From an uncultured Clostridia bacterium (lineage in GTDB: Bacteria; Bacillota_A; Clostridia; TANB77; CAG-508): a DNA stretch of 18,205 nucleotides. The translations under genes and the position numbers were made by a program. Location: contig CANQZT010000006.1 in the NCBI GenBank assembly GCA_947628335.1, positions 1 through 18,205 of the forward strand, written 5' to 3'. Of this stretch, positions 1 through 7,099 are shown in pieces; position 1 is the stretch's first letter, and every line of letters begins with the position of its first letter. The notes beneath the pieces are model-generated. The model saw only the letters and a list, made by a program, of their open reading frames with translations, was not told where the DNA came from and made no database searches.

Positions 1-784
1 TATAGTCTAATAAAATATCTTCCATTTGAGGATAAATGTTTCCATTTTTTTGTAAATCATAATTATATCCTACTATAATTCCTTTAATTTTATCAAACAT
101 TCCATATTGTTTTAGGTGTGCAAACTTCATCTGGCATTCATTTGGAGAAGTTTTATAACTTTCTATTAATAAAATTTTGTCTTGCATGTCTGGTAAATAT
201 TCTGTACCTAATAAGTGCATCATGCAGCCTAAATTTGTTCCTATTATTTTTCCTAATGCATTACCTTTTTTTATTATTTTCTTTTCTCCATTTGCAAATT
301 TTCTTATTTTTCTATTTATAAATACACTCTCAAACTCTTTAAAACATTCCTCCGCATTTTCTCTACCATAATCTTTAAATGATGATCCATGAAATGTTAC
401 TAAACCTGTTTTTTTATAAATTGCCTGCAACAATACAGTTATATCACTATAACCAACTATTATTTTTGGATTTTGTTTTATTACCTCATAGTCTAGTAAG
501 TCAATAAATGTGTTACATGTTTTTCCTCCGGTAAGGCAAATTATAGCTTTTACTTCTTTGTCCTTAAACATGTTCATCATATCTTCTGCTTTTTGTTCTC
601 TAGTGCCTGCTGAACCATAATAATTTTCTAATACATATTTTCCTCTTTTTACTTTAAATCCTTTTTTGATAAAAAATTCTTCAGCTTTACAGAAAACTTC
701 ATATCCATTTTCATCTAAGTCTATACTATTAGATACACCGATTACTCCAATTGTATCTCCATAATTTAATTTGCTAGCTAACAT
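1..784 (-). CDS. Peptidase S66, LD-carboxypeptidase / MccF-like (3' end outside window)
   Basis: The first 261 codons of a serine peptidase of family S66, which holds cytoplasmic murein LD-carboxypeptidases and MccF-type microcin immunity peptidases. The ATG at 784 follows a GAGGAG ribosome binding site. The N-terminal Rossmann-like half has a GDTIGVIG strand, the conserved YYGSAGT turn near residue 55, a LTGGK loop near 84, and the nucleophile motif GYSDIT with Ser113. Downstream is the ILLIES strand, whose Glu is the expected second triad member. The catalytic His, which lies near the C-terminus in this family, is beyond base 1. S66 proteins usually run 300-350 residues, so roughly 50-80 residues are missing because of the window edge, not because the gene is broken. 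It starts about 150 bases after queH, with a possible promoter of its own. Which substrate it cuts (murein tetrapeptide or a peptide-nucleotide antibiotic) cannot be decided from this part. Confidence 0.9.
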   Translation of the reverse strand, partial: MLASKLNYGDTIGVIGVSNSIDLDENGYEVFCKAEEFFIKKGFKVKRGKYVLENYYGSAGTREQKAEDMMNMFKDKEVKAIICLTGGKTCNTFIDLLDYEVIKQNPKIIVGYSDITVLLQAIYKKTGLVTFHGSSFKDYGRENAEECFKEFESVFINRKIRKFANGEKKIIKKGNALGKIIGTNLGCMMHLLGTEYLPDMQDKILLIESYKTSPNECQMKFAHLKQYGMFDKIKGIIVGYNYDLQKNGNIYPQMEDILLDY

Positions 785-850
785 ATATTTATTCTCCTCT
801 ATTTTTGCTTTTCTTATCATTAAAAGCAACCAAATATTTCATTTGTCTAA

Positions 851-879
851 TTTCTATGCTAATATAATTTGTGTTTCAA
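851..879 (-). promoter_or_regulatory. Possible promoter for the S66 peptidase gene
   Basis: A TTGAAA hexamer (874-879) lies 17 bases upstream of TAGAAA (851-856) on the minus strand, about 65 bases before the peptidase ATG. The -35 is good and the -10 imperfect. The region is A+T-rich, so chance matches are likely. Confidence 0.35.
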
Positions 880-933
880 TAAATTGACTACTCATATATA
901 TTTGAATTTTTCGAATTTATTGGGATAACAGTA

Positions 934-1478
934 TTATTTTTTATTGTGTCGTAAATACCTCTCCTCCTCTGAAAAAATACACCCGACAATATTTTTGCAT
1001 ATATAATCCAAGTTCTCTTGCCTTAGTTTGCCCTTGTCTAAATCCTATACGAAAATCACGATATAAAAAATTTATATCATATTTTTGTGCAATCTCTTCT
1101 CCTATCTGTTTTAGTACTTCATGCTTTTGATATGGACTTACAAGAAGAGTTGTAGAAAATGTATCATAGCCATTCTCTTTTGCATATTTTGCTGTTTGCT
1201 CAAGTCTTACTCTATAACAATAATTTTGGCATCTATTTTGAAGATCATTTATTACATTTTTTGTAAATTCGCATAGACCATATTCTTCTTCAAATATTGC
1301 TTGCACACCGAATATTTTTTGTATATTCCTTCAATGTATCTCTTCTTTGTTTATATTCTGTATATGGATGTATGTTTGGATTATACCAATACACTATCGG
1401 TTCAATTCCCTCTTGCCTTAAAGAATCTATACAATATATACTACAAGGCGCACAACATGTATGCATTAATAATTTCAT
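934..1478 (-). CDS. queH: Epoxyqueuosine reductase QueH, needing two +1 frameshifts at CGG
   Basis: QueH (formerly DUF208) is an iron-sulfur enzyme that reduces epoxyqueuosine to queuosine in tRNA, the last step of the pathway. The ATG at 1478 has a GGAG site upstream. The single-frame reading stops after 62 codons. Skipping one C at 1310 (CGG codon 57) joins it to the second frame. Skipping one C at 985 then gives the real C-terminus, which ends at a TAA at 934-936. The rebuilt protein has 180 residues, a normal QueH length. It shows HTCCAPC at 6-12, YNPNIHP near 32, an RC...CYR segment with Cys83 and Cys87, LLVSPYQ, FLYRDFR, and the diagnostic YCGCIFSEEERY from 163. The second Cys of Cys164-Gly165-Cys166 exists only after the second shift. 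The whole length is conserved, which argues against decay. The gene lies 4 bases after the polytopic membrane gene. Confidence 0.9.
983..985 (-). other. CGG recoding site 2 of queH (+1 frameshift)
   Basis: In-frame TGT-CGG-GTG. Reading on without a shift gives a short odd tail and a stop at 941. Counting CGGG as one codon (or skipping the C complementary to base 985) gives the invariant Cys-Gly-Cys followed by IFSEEERY of QueH. The family residue here is glycine, which fits decoding as GGG. Confidence 0.8.
1308..1310 (-). other. CGG recoding site 1 of queH (+1 frameshift)
   Basis: In-frame ATT-CGG-TGT at codon 57. Without a shift the frame ends at a TGA six codons later. Skipping the C complementary to base 1310 reads GGT then GTG, and continues as VQAIFEEEYG and the rest of QueH with no gap in the family pattern. 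Confidence 0.8.
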
Positions 1479-1482
1479 AATA

Positions 1483-3339
1483 TTACTCCTTATTTAAACA
1501 TTTTATAATTCCACCATATTCATTCTCAAATACAATATCGCCCATTTGCATTATCTTATCTTTTAACGATTTATATCTTGCAGTTCTATTAAAATAGATT
1601 ATATAGTCTGCATCAAATATATCTTGTTTTACCTTTAACATTTTTTTTGTAAGGCCATTTTGACCTTTTCCAGTTATTGAACCATCTTTGTTGTTTACAT
1701 ATTGGGTTAAAGTATATCCCCAATATCCTTGCTCCATATCTCCAACAAGCTCTACTCTGTTATCATAACTGATATTTTCTTTAAAATACTTCAATATATC
1801 TAACTCTTCTTTATAAAAATCTGTTACTTTTTCCTTAAAAATTGTCTTATTTGCACCAAATACTTCTACTACTGTAGTTGGTCTTTCATTTTCATTTAGT
1901 TCTTCATTCTCTAATGTAGTATCTACAAACAATAAATTTAATATTATTAGTAAACTATAAAAACCAACAAGACCAAAACTTACTTTGGGATACTTTTTAT
2001 ATATTTCTACTAATCCTTTGTAATTCATATAAAATAGTATAAACCACAAAGCAAAATAGTTTTTACTTAGATAATAAATAGATACCTTTCCAAATAAAAA
2101 TCCTACCAAAAGTAATTCTATAAACGCTATACACAGTATCATATTCATACTCGAAAATTTATTTTCTTTCCATTTTTTTATTGTCAAATAAATAGGAATT
2201 GGTAGTAATAGTAACATATTAGAATATAAATTAACATATATATACCCATATGTAGCAAATCCCTTTTCTACCAAGTGAGACGAATAATTGAACACTTTAT
2301 TAGGATCTATAGTCCTATCAATTATTATAGAATATACCTCAGGTGCAATATGATATATAAATCCCAAGAAAAATGGTATCAATAAAGTTGTTATTAGCAA
2401 TACAATATTTCTTTTGGTAAATATACTTTTGTCTCTGTTATAATTTTCTATACAAAAATATAACCATAAACTTGGATATAAAAATGGTACAAACATAAAA
2501 TAAGCGCTAAACACACCAAAGTTTAATAACATGAAAAGAATTATTAAATAAATATTTTTTAATTCTTTATGTTTGAAATAATATACCAAATCAAATACTA
2601 AACACAATAATAAAATACCCATGCTTAGATATTCAAAACCAAATAAAAAGCTATTTAATGGATACCCCATTGTATATATAAAGCTTAAAATAAATGCTAA
2701 AAATCTTGTTTTCTTATCAACCGAAAATGCTGAAATAGTAGTATACATTGCCCATGCAGTTAAAAAAAGTACAAAAATACCAAATATTATAAATATATTA
2801 TAATATTCATATGAATCTATTACATTATTAAAGCATTTCATAATTAATCCTGAATTCACATATGAAACTGTTTTTCTTGTTGCAAAACTACCATACACTT
2901 CATCTTGATTTTTAATTAATAACGAATCACCTTCTGCAAACATTTTAGAAGTTAAGTAATGAACCGATGGATCTCCCGTTTCATATTTGATATTAAACGG
3001 AAAACCAAAATTAAGATAACCTGCAATTAAAACACCTATTCCTAGTATGAATATATACAGAATATCTATTTTATGTATTTCATATAGTTGTATACTCTTA
3101 TTTTTTATTATGAAAAATAAAAATATACCTGAAAAAATAAAATTTATAAGTGATAATTTTAATAAAGTTATTGGTATTACAAAAAATGTTAAAATATAAC
3201 AAATAAGTGTATTATAGCAAAATATTGCTCCAATTGTTATTGCTATAAAACCTAATATATTTAATTTTTTTTCTGTTTTCTTTACTAATATAAAACTTAT
3301 AAATAAAAGTAAAAGTGATATACCATAAATTATTCCCAT
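1483..3339 (-). CDS. Large polytopic membrane protein, possibly GT-C glycosyltransferase-like
   Basis: I do not recognise a named family. The 618-residue product has roughly a dozen hydrophobic segments between residues 1 and 460. A soluble, presumably extracellular C-terminal part (about 465-618) follows. After about the fourth membrane segment there is a loop with YETGDPSVHYLTSKMF, where acidic and His residues follow a FGFPF turn. This arrangement (many helices, an acidic first large outer loop, a C-terminal outer domain) resembles GT-C fold glycosyltransferases that use lipid-linked sugars, but no signature proves it. The ATG at 3339 follows AAAGGA, which lies inside the end of ruvB, and the ruvB stop is one base upstream of the start. 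The gene is therefore co-transcribed with ruvB and queH. If the GT-C idea holds, it would modify envelope polymers or proteins. No in-frame CGG and no break. Confidence 0.6.
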   Translation of the reverse strand: MGIIYGISLLLLFISFILVKKTEKKLNILGFIAITIGAIFCYNTLICYILTFFVIPITLLKLSLINFIFSGIFLFFIIKNKSIQLYEIHKIDILYIFILGIGVLIAGYLNFGFPFNIKYETGDPSVHYLTSKMFAEGDSLLIKNQDEVYGSFATRKTVSYVNSGLIMKCFNNVIDSYEYYNIFIIFGIFVLFLTAWAMYTTISAFSVDKKTRFLAFILSFIYTMGYPLNSFLFGFEYLSMGILLLCLVFDLVYYFKHKELKNIYLIILFMLLNFGVFSAYFMFVPFLYPSLWLYFCIENYNRDKSIFTKRNIVLLITTLLIPFFLGFIYHIAPEVYSIIIDRTIDPNKVFNYSSHLVEKGFATYGYIYVNLYSNMLLLLPIPIYLTIKKWKENKFSSMNMILCIAFIELLLVGFLFGKVSIYYLSKNYFALWFILFYMNYKGLVEIYKKYPKVSFGLVGFYSLLIILNLLFVDTTLENEELNENERPTTVVEVFGANKTIFKEKVTDFYKEELDILKYFKENISYDNRVELVGDMEQGYWGYTLTQYVNNKDGSITGKGQNGLTKKMLKVKQDIFDADYIIYFNRTARYKSLKDKIMQMGDIVFENEYGGIIKCLNKE

Positions 3340-3340
3340 T

Positions 3341-4339
3341 TTACAAATCCTTTCCTAAATGCTTATATGCATCTGGCATAGCAATTCTTCCTCTTGGTGT
3401 ACGCGACAAAAAACCAATTTGCATTAAGTATGGCTCATAAACATCCTCTATAGTTTCGACTTCTTCACCTATTGTTGCTGCTAATGTTTCAAGCCCCACT
3501 GGTCCACCATTATATTTTATAATAATAGTTTCTAACATTTTTCTATCAAGTTCGTCTAACCCTAATTCATCTATCTCCAATTTATTAAGAGCAATTTTTG
3601 CAATCTCTAATGTTATTTGCCCATCTCCTAAAACAGAGGCATAGTCTCTTACCCTTTTTAAAATCCTATTTGCAATTCTCGGTGTTCCTCTTGAACGTCT
3701 TGCAATTTCATTTGCTGCCTGCTCATCGATATCTACACCTAAAATACTTGCTGAACGTTTTACAATTAATTCTAGTTGCTCTGGCGTATATAGCTCAAGC
3801 CTAGATACAATACCAAATCTATCTCTTAATGGTGTCGTTAGCGAACCTGCTTTTGTAGTTGCACCTATTAATGTAAATTTAGGAAGGTCTAATCTAATAG
3901 ATCTTGCACTTGGTCCCTTACCAATAATAATATCTAAAGTAAAATCTTCCAATGCAGGATATAAAATTTCTTCTACACTTTTATTTAATCTATGAATTTC
4001 ATCTATAAAAAGCACATCAAATTCTGAAAGATTCGTAAGTAATGCTGCTAAATCTCCTGGCTTTTCAATTGCTGGTCCTGAAGTAATTTTAATATTTGAA
4101 TTCATTTCATTTGAAATAATATTTGAAAGAGTTGTTTTTCCAAGTCCTGGAGGCCCATACAATAAAACATGATCTAGTGGTTCTCCTCTTTTTTTTGCCG
4201 CTTCTATATATATTTTCATACTTTCTTTTACTTTATCTTGACCTATATATTCCTTTAATGTTTTTGGTCTTAATGAATTTTCTAATCTTTCTTCTTCTAT
4301 ACTTTCTACTTCTGGACGAATAATTCCTTCATTATCCAT
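3341..4339 (-). CDS. ruvB: Holliday junction branch migration ATPase RuvB
   Basis: RuvB is the hexameric AAA+ motor that drives branch migration of Holliday junctions with RuvA. The 332-residue product has the typical N-terminal [13 protein letters not shown], Walker A GPPGLGKT at 62-69, Walker [10 protein letters not shown] around 110-118, the sensor and arginine-finger region [18 protein letters not shown], and the C-terminal winged helix with [16 protein letters not shown]. It is full length. ruvA and ruvC are not next to it here. The ATG at 4339 gives the expected N-terminus, but the good AAGGAGG site (4377-4383) is 37 bases upstream with a hairpin in between, and a stop blocks any longer in-frame start (see the hairpin entry). 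It follows rpiA by 50 bases and is followed directly by the polytopic membrane gene. Confidence 0.97.
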   Translation of the reverse strand: MDNEGIIRPEVESIEEERLENSLRPKTLKEYIGQDKVKESMKIYIEAAKKRGEPLDHVLLYGPPGLGKTTLSNIISNEMNSNIKITSGPAIEKPGDLAALLTNLSEFDVLFIDEIHRLNKSVEEILYPALEDFTLDIIIGKGPSARSIRLDLPKFTLIGATTKAGSLTTPLRDRFGIVSRLELYTPEQLELIVKRSASILGVDIDEQAANEIARRSRGTPRIANRILKRVRDYASVLGDGQITLEIAKIALNKLEIDELGLDELDRKMLETIIIKYNGGPVGLETLAATIGEEVETIEDVYEPYLMQIGFLSRTPRGRIAMPDAYKHLGKDL

Positions 4340-4349
4340 AAATTTATAT

Positions 4350-4374
4350 ATATGCTAGAACTAATCTAGCATAT
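4350..4374 (-). promoter_or_regulatory. Hairpin and 3-codon mini-ORF between ruvB SD and start codon
   Basis: A perfect 10-bp inverted repeat (4350-4359 with 4365-4374, 5-base loop) sits between the AAGGAGG at 4377-4383 and the ruvB ATG at 4339. On the minus strand the proximal arm contains ATG CTA GAT TAG, starting at 4372, only four bases after the SD. Two readings are possible. The hairpin may fold and bring the SD to about 12 bases from the ATG. Or ribosomes may translate the mini-ORF and re-initiate at ruvB. No T-run follows, so it is not a simple terminator. Confidence 0.6.
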
Positions 4375-4389
4375 TTCCTCCTTGTATCA

Positions 4390-5085
4390 TTATTTTTCTA
4401 TTATAATATTGTATCCTATAAATAGACCTGTTTCTATTACACCTACAATATTTTTTAATCGTTTTTCTAAACTTTCATCTACATTTCTAAAAACTGTATC
4501 TAATATTACATTTCCATGTTCCGTAATAACTGGTCCATCTTTTCCCTTGGCAAGTCTTAAAACAATTGATTCAGCTTTCATTTTTAATAACTGATCTCTT
4601 ACATAGTTTATGGCTTGAGGAGTTACTTCAATAGGTATCGGAAATTTATCACAAATATTTCTTACAAATTTTGAATCATCAACTAATATATATGTTACTT
4701 CTGAACTTGCAATATTTAGTTTCTCCCTATACATTGCTGCTCCTCTACCTTTTACTAGCCAATTTCTATCATTCACCTCGTCTGCACCATCAAAACTCCA
4801 ATCTGGCTTTCTATCTAATAAACTAGTGGTTGGTATTTCTAACTCATTACATAATAAATTAATTTCATAAGAAGTTGGTATTGCTGTAATATTTAATTTT
4901 TCTTCCTTTACGCGTTTAGCTATTTCTTTTGTTGCAACAAAAGATGTAGAACCCGAACCTACCCCTATTACATCTCCATCTTTTACGCGCTTTGCTACAT
5001 TTTTAGCAATTCTTAATTTTTCTTCATAATTTGAAATTTCTCCATTCCATTCTATTTTTTGTGCTATATCTCTATTCCAATCCAT
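4390..5085 (-). CDS. rpiA: Ribose-5-phosphate isomerase A
   Basis: RpiA interconverts ribose 5-phosphate and ribulose 5-phosphate in the non-oxidative pentose phosphate pathway. The 231-residue product shows the phosphate-binding loop GVGSGSTSF at 41-49 and SFDGADEVN with the catalytic Asp99 and Asp102. The KGRGAAMYREK loop follows, with Lys112 and Glu121 equivalent to E. coli Lys94 and Glu103. Further on are FPIPIEV, VITEHGN and GVIETGLF near the C-terminus. The usual KGGGAA loop has Arg in place of the middle Gly. About 20 N-terminal residues precede the first conserved helix, slightly more than in E. coli. The start at 5085 has an AGAGGA site 5-10 bases upstream. It follows the VanW-like gene by 20 bases and precedes ruvB by 50. 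Confidence 0.95.
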   Translation of the reverse strand: MDWNRDIAQKIEWNGEISNYEEKLRIAKNVAKRVKDGDVIGVGSGSTSFVATKEIAKRVKEEKLNITAIPTSYEINLLCNELEIPTTSLLDRKPDWSFDGADEVNDRNWLVKGRGAAMYREKLNIASSEVTYILVDDSKFVRNICDKFPIPIEVTPQAINYVRDQLLKMKAESIVLRLAKGKDGPVITEHGNVILDTVFRNVDESLEKRLKNIVGVIETGLFIGYNIIIEK

Positions 5086-5105
5086 TTTTATTTCCTCTTT
5101 TCTAT

Positions 5106-6968
5106 TTAATTTTTCTCTATAATTGTTGGTAGTTGTGCATACGTATCAGTTGATAATAATTGTGTTGAAATTACATTTCCATTTAATTTTAAAATTCTAT
5201 ATGCTCTTGACTTATATCCTCCATGCCCTTTTTGTACTACTTTTTGTGTACCTGGTGTAAGAGATGTATTAGTTCTATATTCTGTTTGCATTGGTATTTT
5301 TTGTAAAGTTTCCGATTTTATGATAACTTCATATTCTACATCTTCTTTACATCCATACATACTGATAGTTATTTTTCCTCCATTTACAGCTGAAACAATT
5401 TTTATTGGATAATTCCTTGAGTTCTTAAATATAAACTCTGGGCCTCCCCACGAAACCGTTGCATCTGTACTTAACGGAACATATCCTGTATCAAAATGAT
5501 GATTTGATCTTTTAATAATTTCCAAATTTGCTCGTAATGCTGTATTATATAATGTTGATGATACTTGGCAAATACCTCCTCCTATTCCTGTCTCAACTTT
5601 TCCATTCATATATACACCAGCAGATTTAAAACCAGCTTGTGTTGTTCTTTTACCCACAACTGCATTATAAGAAAATTGTTGACCTGGTAATAATACAACC
5701 CCATTTATTTTATTTGATGCTAGTCTTATATTTGTTGCTCTATTTGTATTTGATGTAGCAAATGTTGTTGAGTATGATGCTAATAAATCTGGAAAAGCTT
5801 CTGTTCCAATTTGATTAGTAGTTACTTTTGGTTTTAATATTTTTAATGGTATTGTTACTACTTCTGCTTCGCTATTTAATAAATTTGTTGCTTCCTCCAT
5901 GCTAACTGAAAAATCCAATCCATCTTCATGAGGATAAACAGTAAATGGATTTTTTACGTAGTATGCATCTTTTGCTTCTTTATAAATTTCATTATGAATT
6001 TTTTGTAAATCTATTTTTTCAGGTTCTTTTTGTTCTACTGGTATATTAATAGTATCATTTTCTATGTTTACAATGTGTTCTACAATGTCATTTTTTAATT
6101 CTTCAATTTTTATAACATAACCTTTTTTTCCTTTATCAATTATAAGTTTTGTTCCATCAACTGAATATACACTGTCTTTTACTGTATCTGGTAAATTTTG
6201 AGAAGTATTTTCAATAAATTCTGTTAACAACTCGTCACTATATGTAAAAGAAGGGGTAATATCAATTTTATGAATATTTGTATTTATTATAGTATAATTA
6301 TCTTTTAAAATTTTTCCACTTCTCCCAATTTCATATGCCATATTAACTGCATCATCTATTGAAAATTCTCCTTCAATTTGTTCTAATGTTAGCACATATT
6401 CTTGTTCGTTATGTTGTAATTTAACTCCATTATTTAATTCTTCACCATATTTTTCTTTAATTTTTTCTTTTGCCTCATCAGATGTTAATTTAGATACATC
6501 TACACCTTTAATAGAAACACCTGAAATAATTTTATCACTATTTCTGTTAACTAATGCAAAAATTGTAGAAAAAATAATTAACCCTACAAATAATATAATA
6601 GAAATTATTGAAATAGCAATTGTATATTTATGTAACCCATCTTTTTTGTTTCCATCTACATTTTTTTCTTCTTGCATATCAATTACTTCTTCTATACCTT
6701 CATCTATATTCTGTTCTTCAGTTTTTGCTTGCTGTTCACCATTAGTCTCTTTTTTGTTTTCATTTTGATTATTCGTTTTATTTTTCATATTTCTTTGTTT
6801 ATTATTTACTTGTTTTTCTTCACTATTAATTTTATTGTTATTTAATTTCTTTTTTGTTTTCTGGTTTTTGTTTTCTTCAGTGTTAAGAGTTTTATTTTCA
6901 TTTTTTTTCTCTTCTTTAACAACATCTTTTGTTTTATCTTGTTTGTTTCTTTCCTTTACTTCACTCAC
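5106..6968 (-). CDS. VanW family envelope protein with peptidoglycan-binding and G5-like domains
   Basis: A single-pass membrane protein of the YoaR/VanW type, 620 residues. Residues 1-112 are a cytoplasmic tail of almost pure Lys, Asn, Glu and Gln. A membrane helix spans about 114-140. The outer part holds two repeats resembling the peptidoglycan-binding domain that precedes VanW (roughly 150-380). The VanW domain follows around 405-530, with LLPGQQFSYN, GKRTTQAGFK, GIGGGICQVSSTLYN and NHHFDTGYVP. A C-terminal G5-like strand region ends the protein, containing QKGHGGYKSRAY. Members are thought to act in cell-wall binding or remodelling. Despite the name, they do not by themselves imply vancomycin resistance. 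The start is GTG at 6968 behind AGAGGGG. The upstream hairpin and promoter suggest its expression is separate from ftsH, while rpiA and ruvB follow closely. Confidence 0.88.
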   Translation of the reverse strand: MSEVKERNKQDKTKDVVKEEKKNENKTLNTEENKNQKTKKKLNNNKINSEEKQVNNKQRNMKNKTNNQNENKKETNGEQQAKTEEQNIDEGIEEVIDMQEEKNVDGNKKDGLHKYTIAISIISIILFVGLIIFSTIFALVNRNSDKIISGVSIKGVDVSKLTSDEAKEKIKEKYGEELNNGVKLQHNEQEYVLTLEQIEGEFSIDDAVNMAYEIGRSGKILKDNYTIINTNIHKIDITPSFTYSDELLTEFIENTSQNLPDTVKDSVYSVDGTKLIIDKGKKGYVIKIEELKNDIVEHIVNIENDTINIPVEQKEPEKIDLQKIHNEIYKEAKDAYYVKNPFTVYPHEDGLDFSVSMEEATNLLNSEAEVVTIPLKILKPKVTTNQIGTEAFPDLLASYSTTFATSNTNRATNIRLASNKINGVVLLPGQQFSYNAVVGKRTTQAGFKSAGVYMNGKVETGIGGGICQVSSTLYNTALRANLEIIKRSNHHFDTGYVPLSTDATVSWGGPEFIFKNSRNYPIKIVSAVNGGKITISMYGCKEDVEYEVIIKSETLQKIPMQTEYRTNTSLTPGTQKVVQKGHGGYKSRAYRILKLNGNVISTQLLSTDTYAQLPTIIEKN

Positions 6969-6984
6969 GTTTTTACCCCTCTAA

Positions 6985-7025
6985 CAAAAAATAAATCGTA
7001 CTATATTGTATGTATAGTACGACTT
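6985..7025 (-). terminator. Rho-independent terminator after ftsH
   Basis: On the minus strand a 10-bp perfect stem (7013-7022 with 6996-7005, 7-base loop) extends to 13 bp with one G-U pair. It is followed by an A/T stretch ending in six T (6986-6991). It lies between the ftsH stop and the vanW-family GTG, so it would end ftsH transcripts. The symmetrical arms could also serve as an operator. Confidence 0.7.
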
Positions 7026-7027
7026 AT

Positions 7028-7056
7028 ATATTATCATATAAATAAAAAATGAACAA
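7028..7056 (-). promoter_or_regulatory. Likely promoter for the VanW-family gene, overlapping the terminator
   Basis: TTGTTC (7051-7056) lies 17 bases upstream of TAATAT (7028-7033). A start about seven bases further on would fall inside the upstream arm of the hairpin at 6996-7025. Transcripts from this promoter would then lack the full stem, while read-through from ftsH would form it. Confidence 0.45.
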
Positions 7057-7099
7057 CATTTTTTACTAAATTTTGACTTATAACTATATTTTTTGTTTA

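Noticed and set aside
118..371. Plus-strand open frames, here and opposite most other genes
   Set aside because: They are short, rich in Phe, Leu and Ile, lie antisense to well-supported genes, and lack ribosome sites. They are shadows of A+T-rich coding sequence.
785..933. Possible RNA gene or regulatory element between queH and the S66 gene
   Set aside because: Apart from a possible promoter I see only A+T-rich sequence and a weak GAATT/AATTC symmetry, with no stable fold.
934..1478. queH as a decayed pseudogene or a double sequencing error
   Set aside because: All motifs are intact across three frames, both defects are the same C before GG, and two other genes show the same pattern. Random decay or homopolymer errors would not choose in-frame CGG each time. 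Raw reads would settle it.
5106..6968. Vancomycin resistance determinant
   Set aside because: VanW-family proteins with G5-like domains are common in Bacillota, and there is no vanHAX-type ligase cluster nearby.
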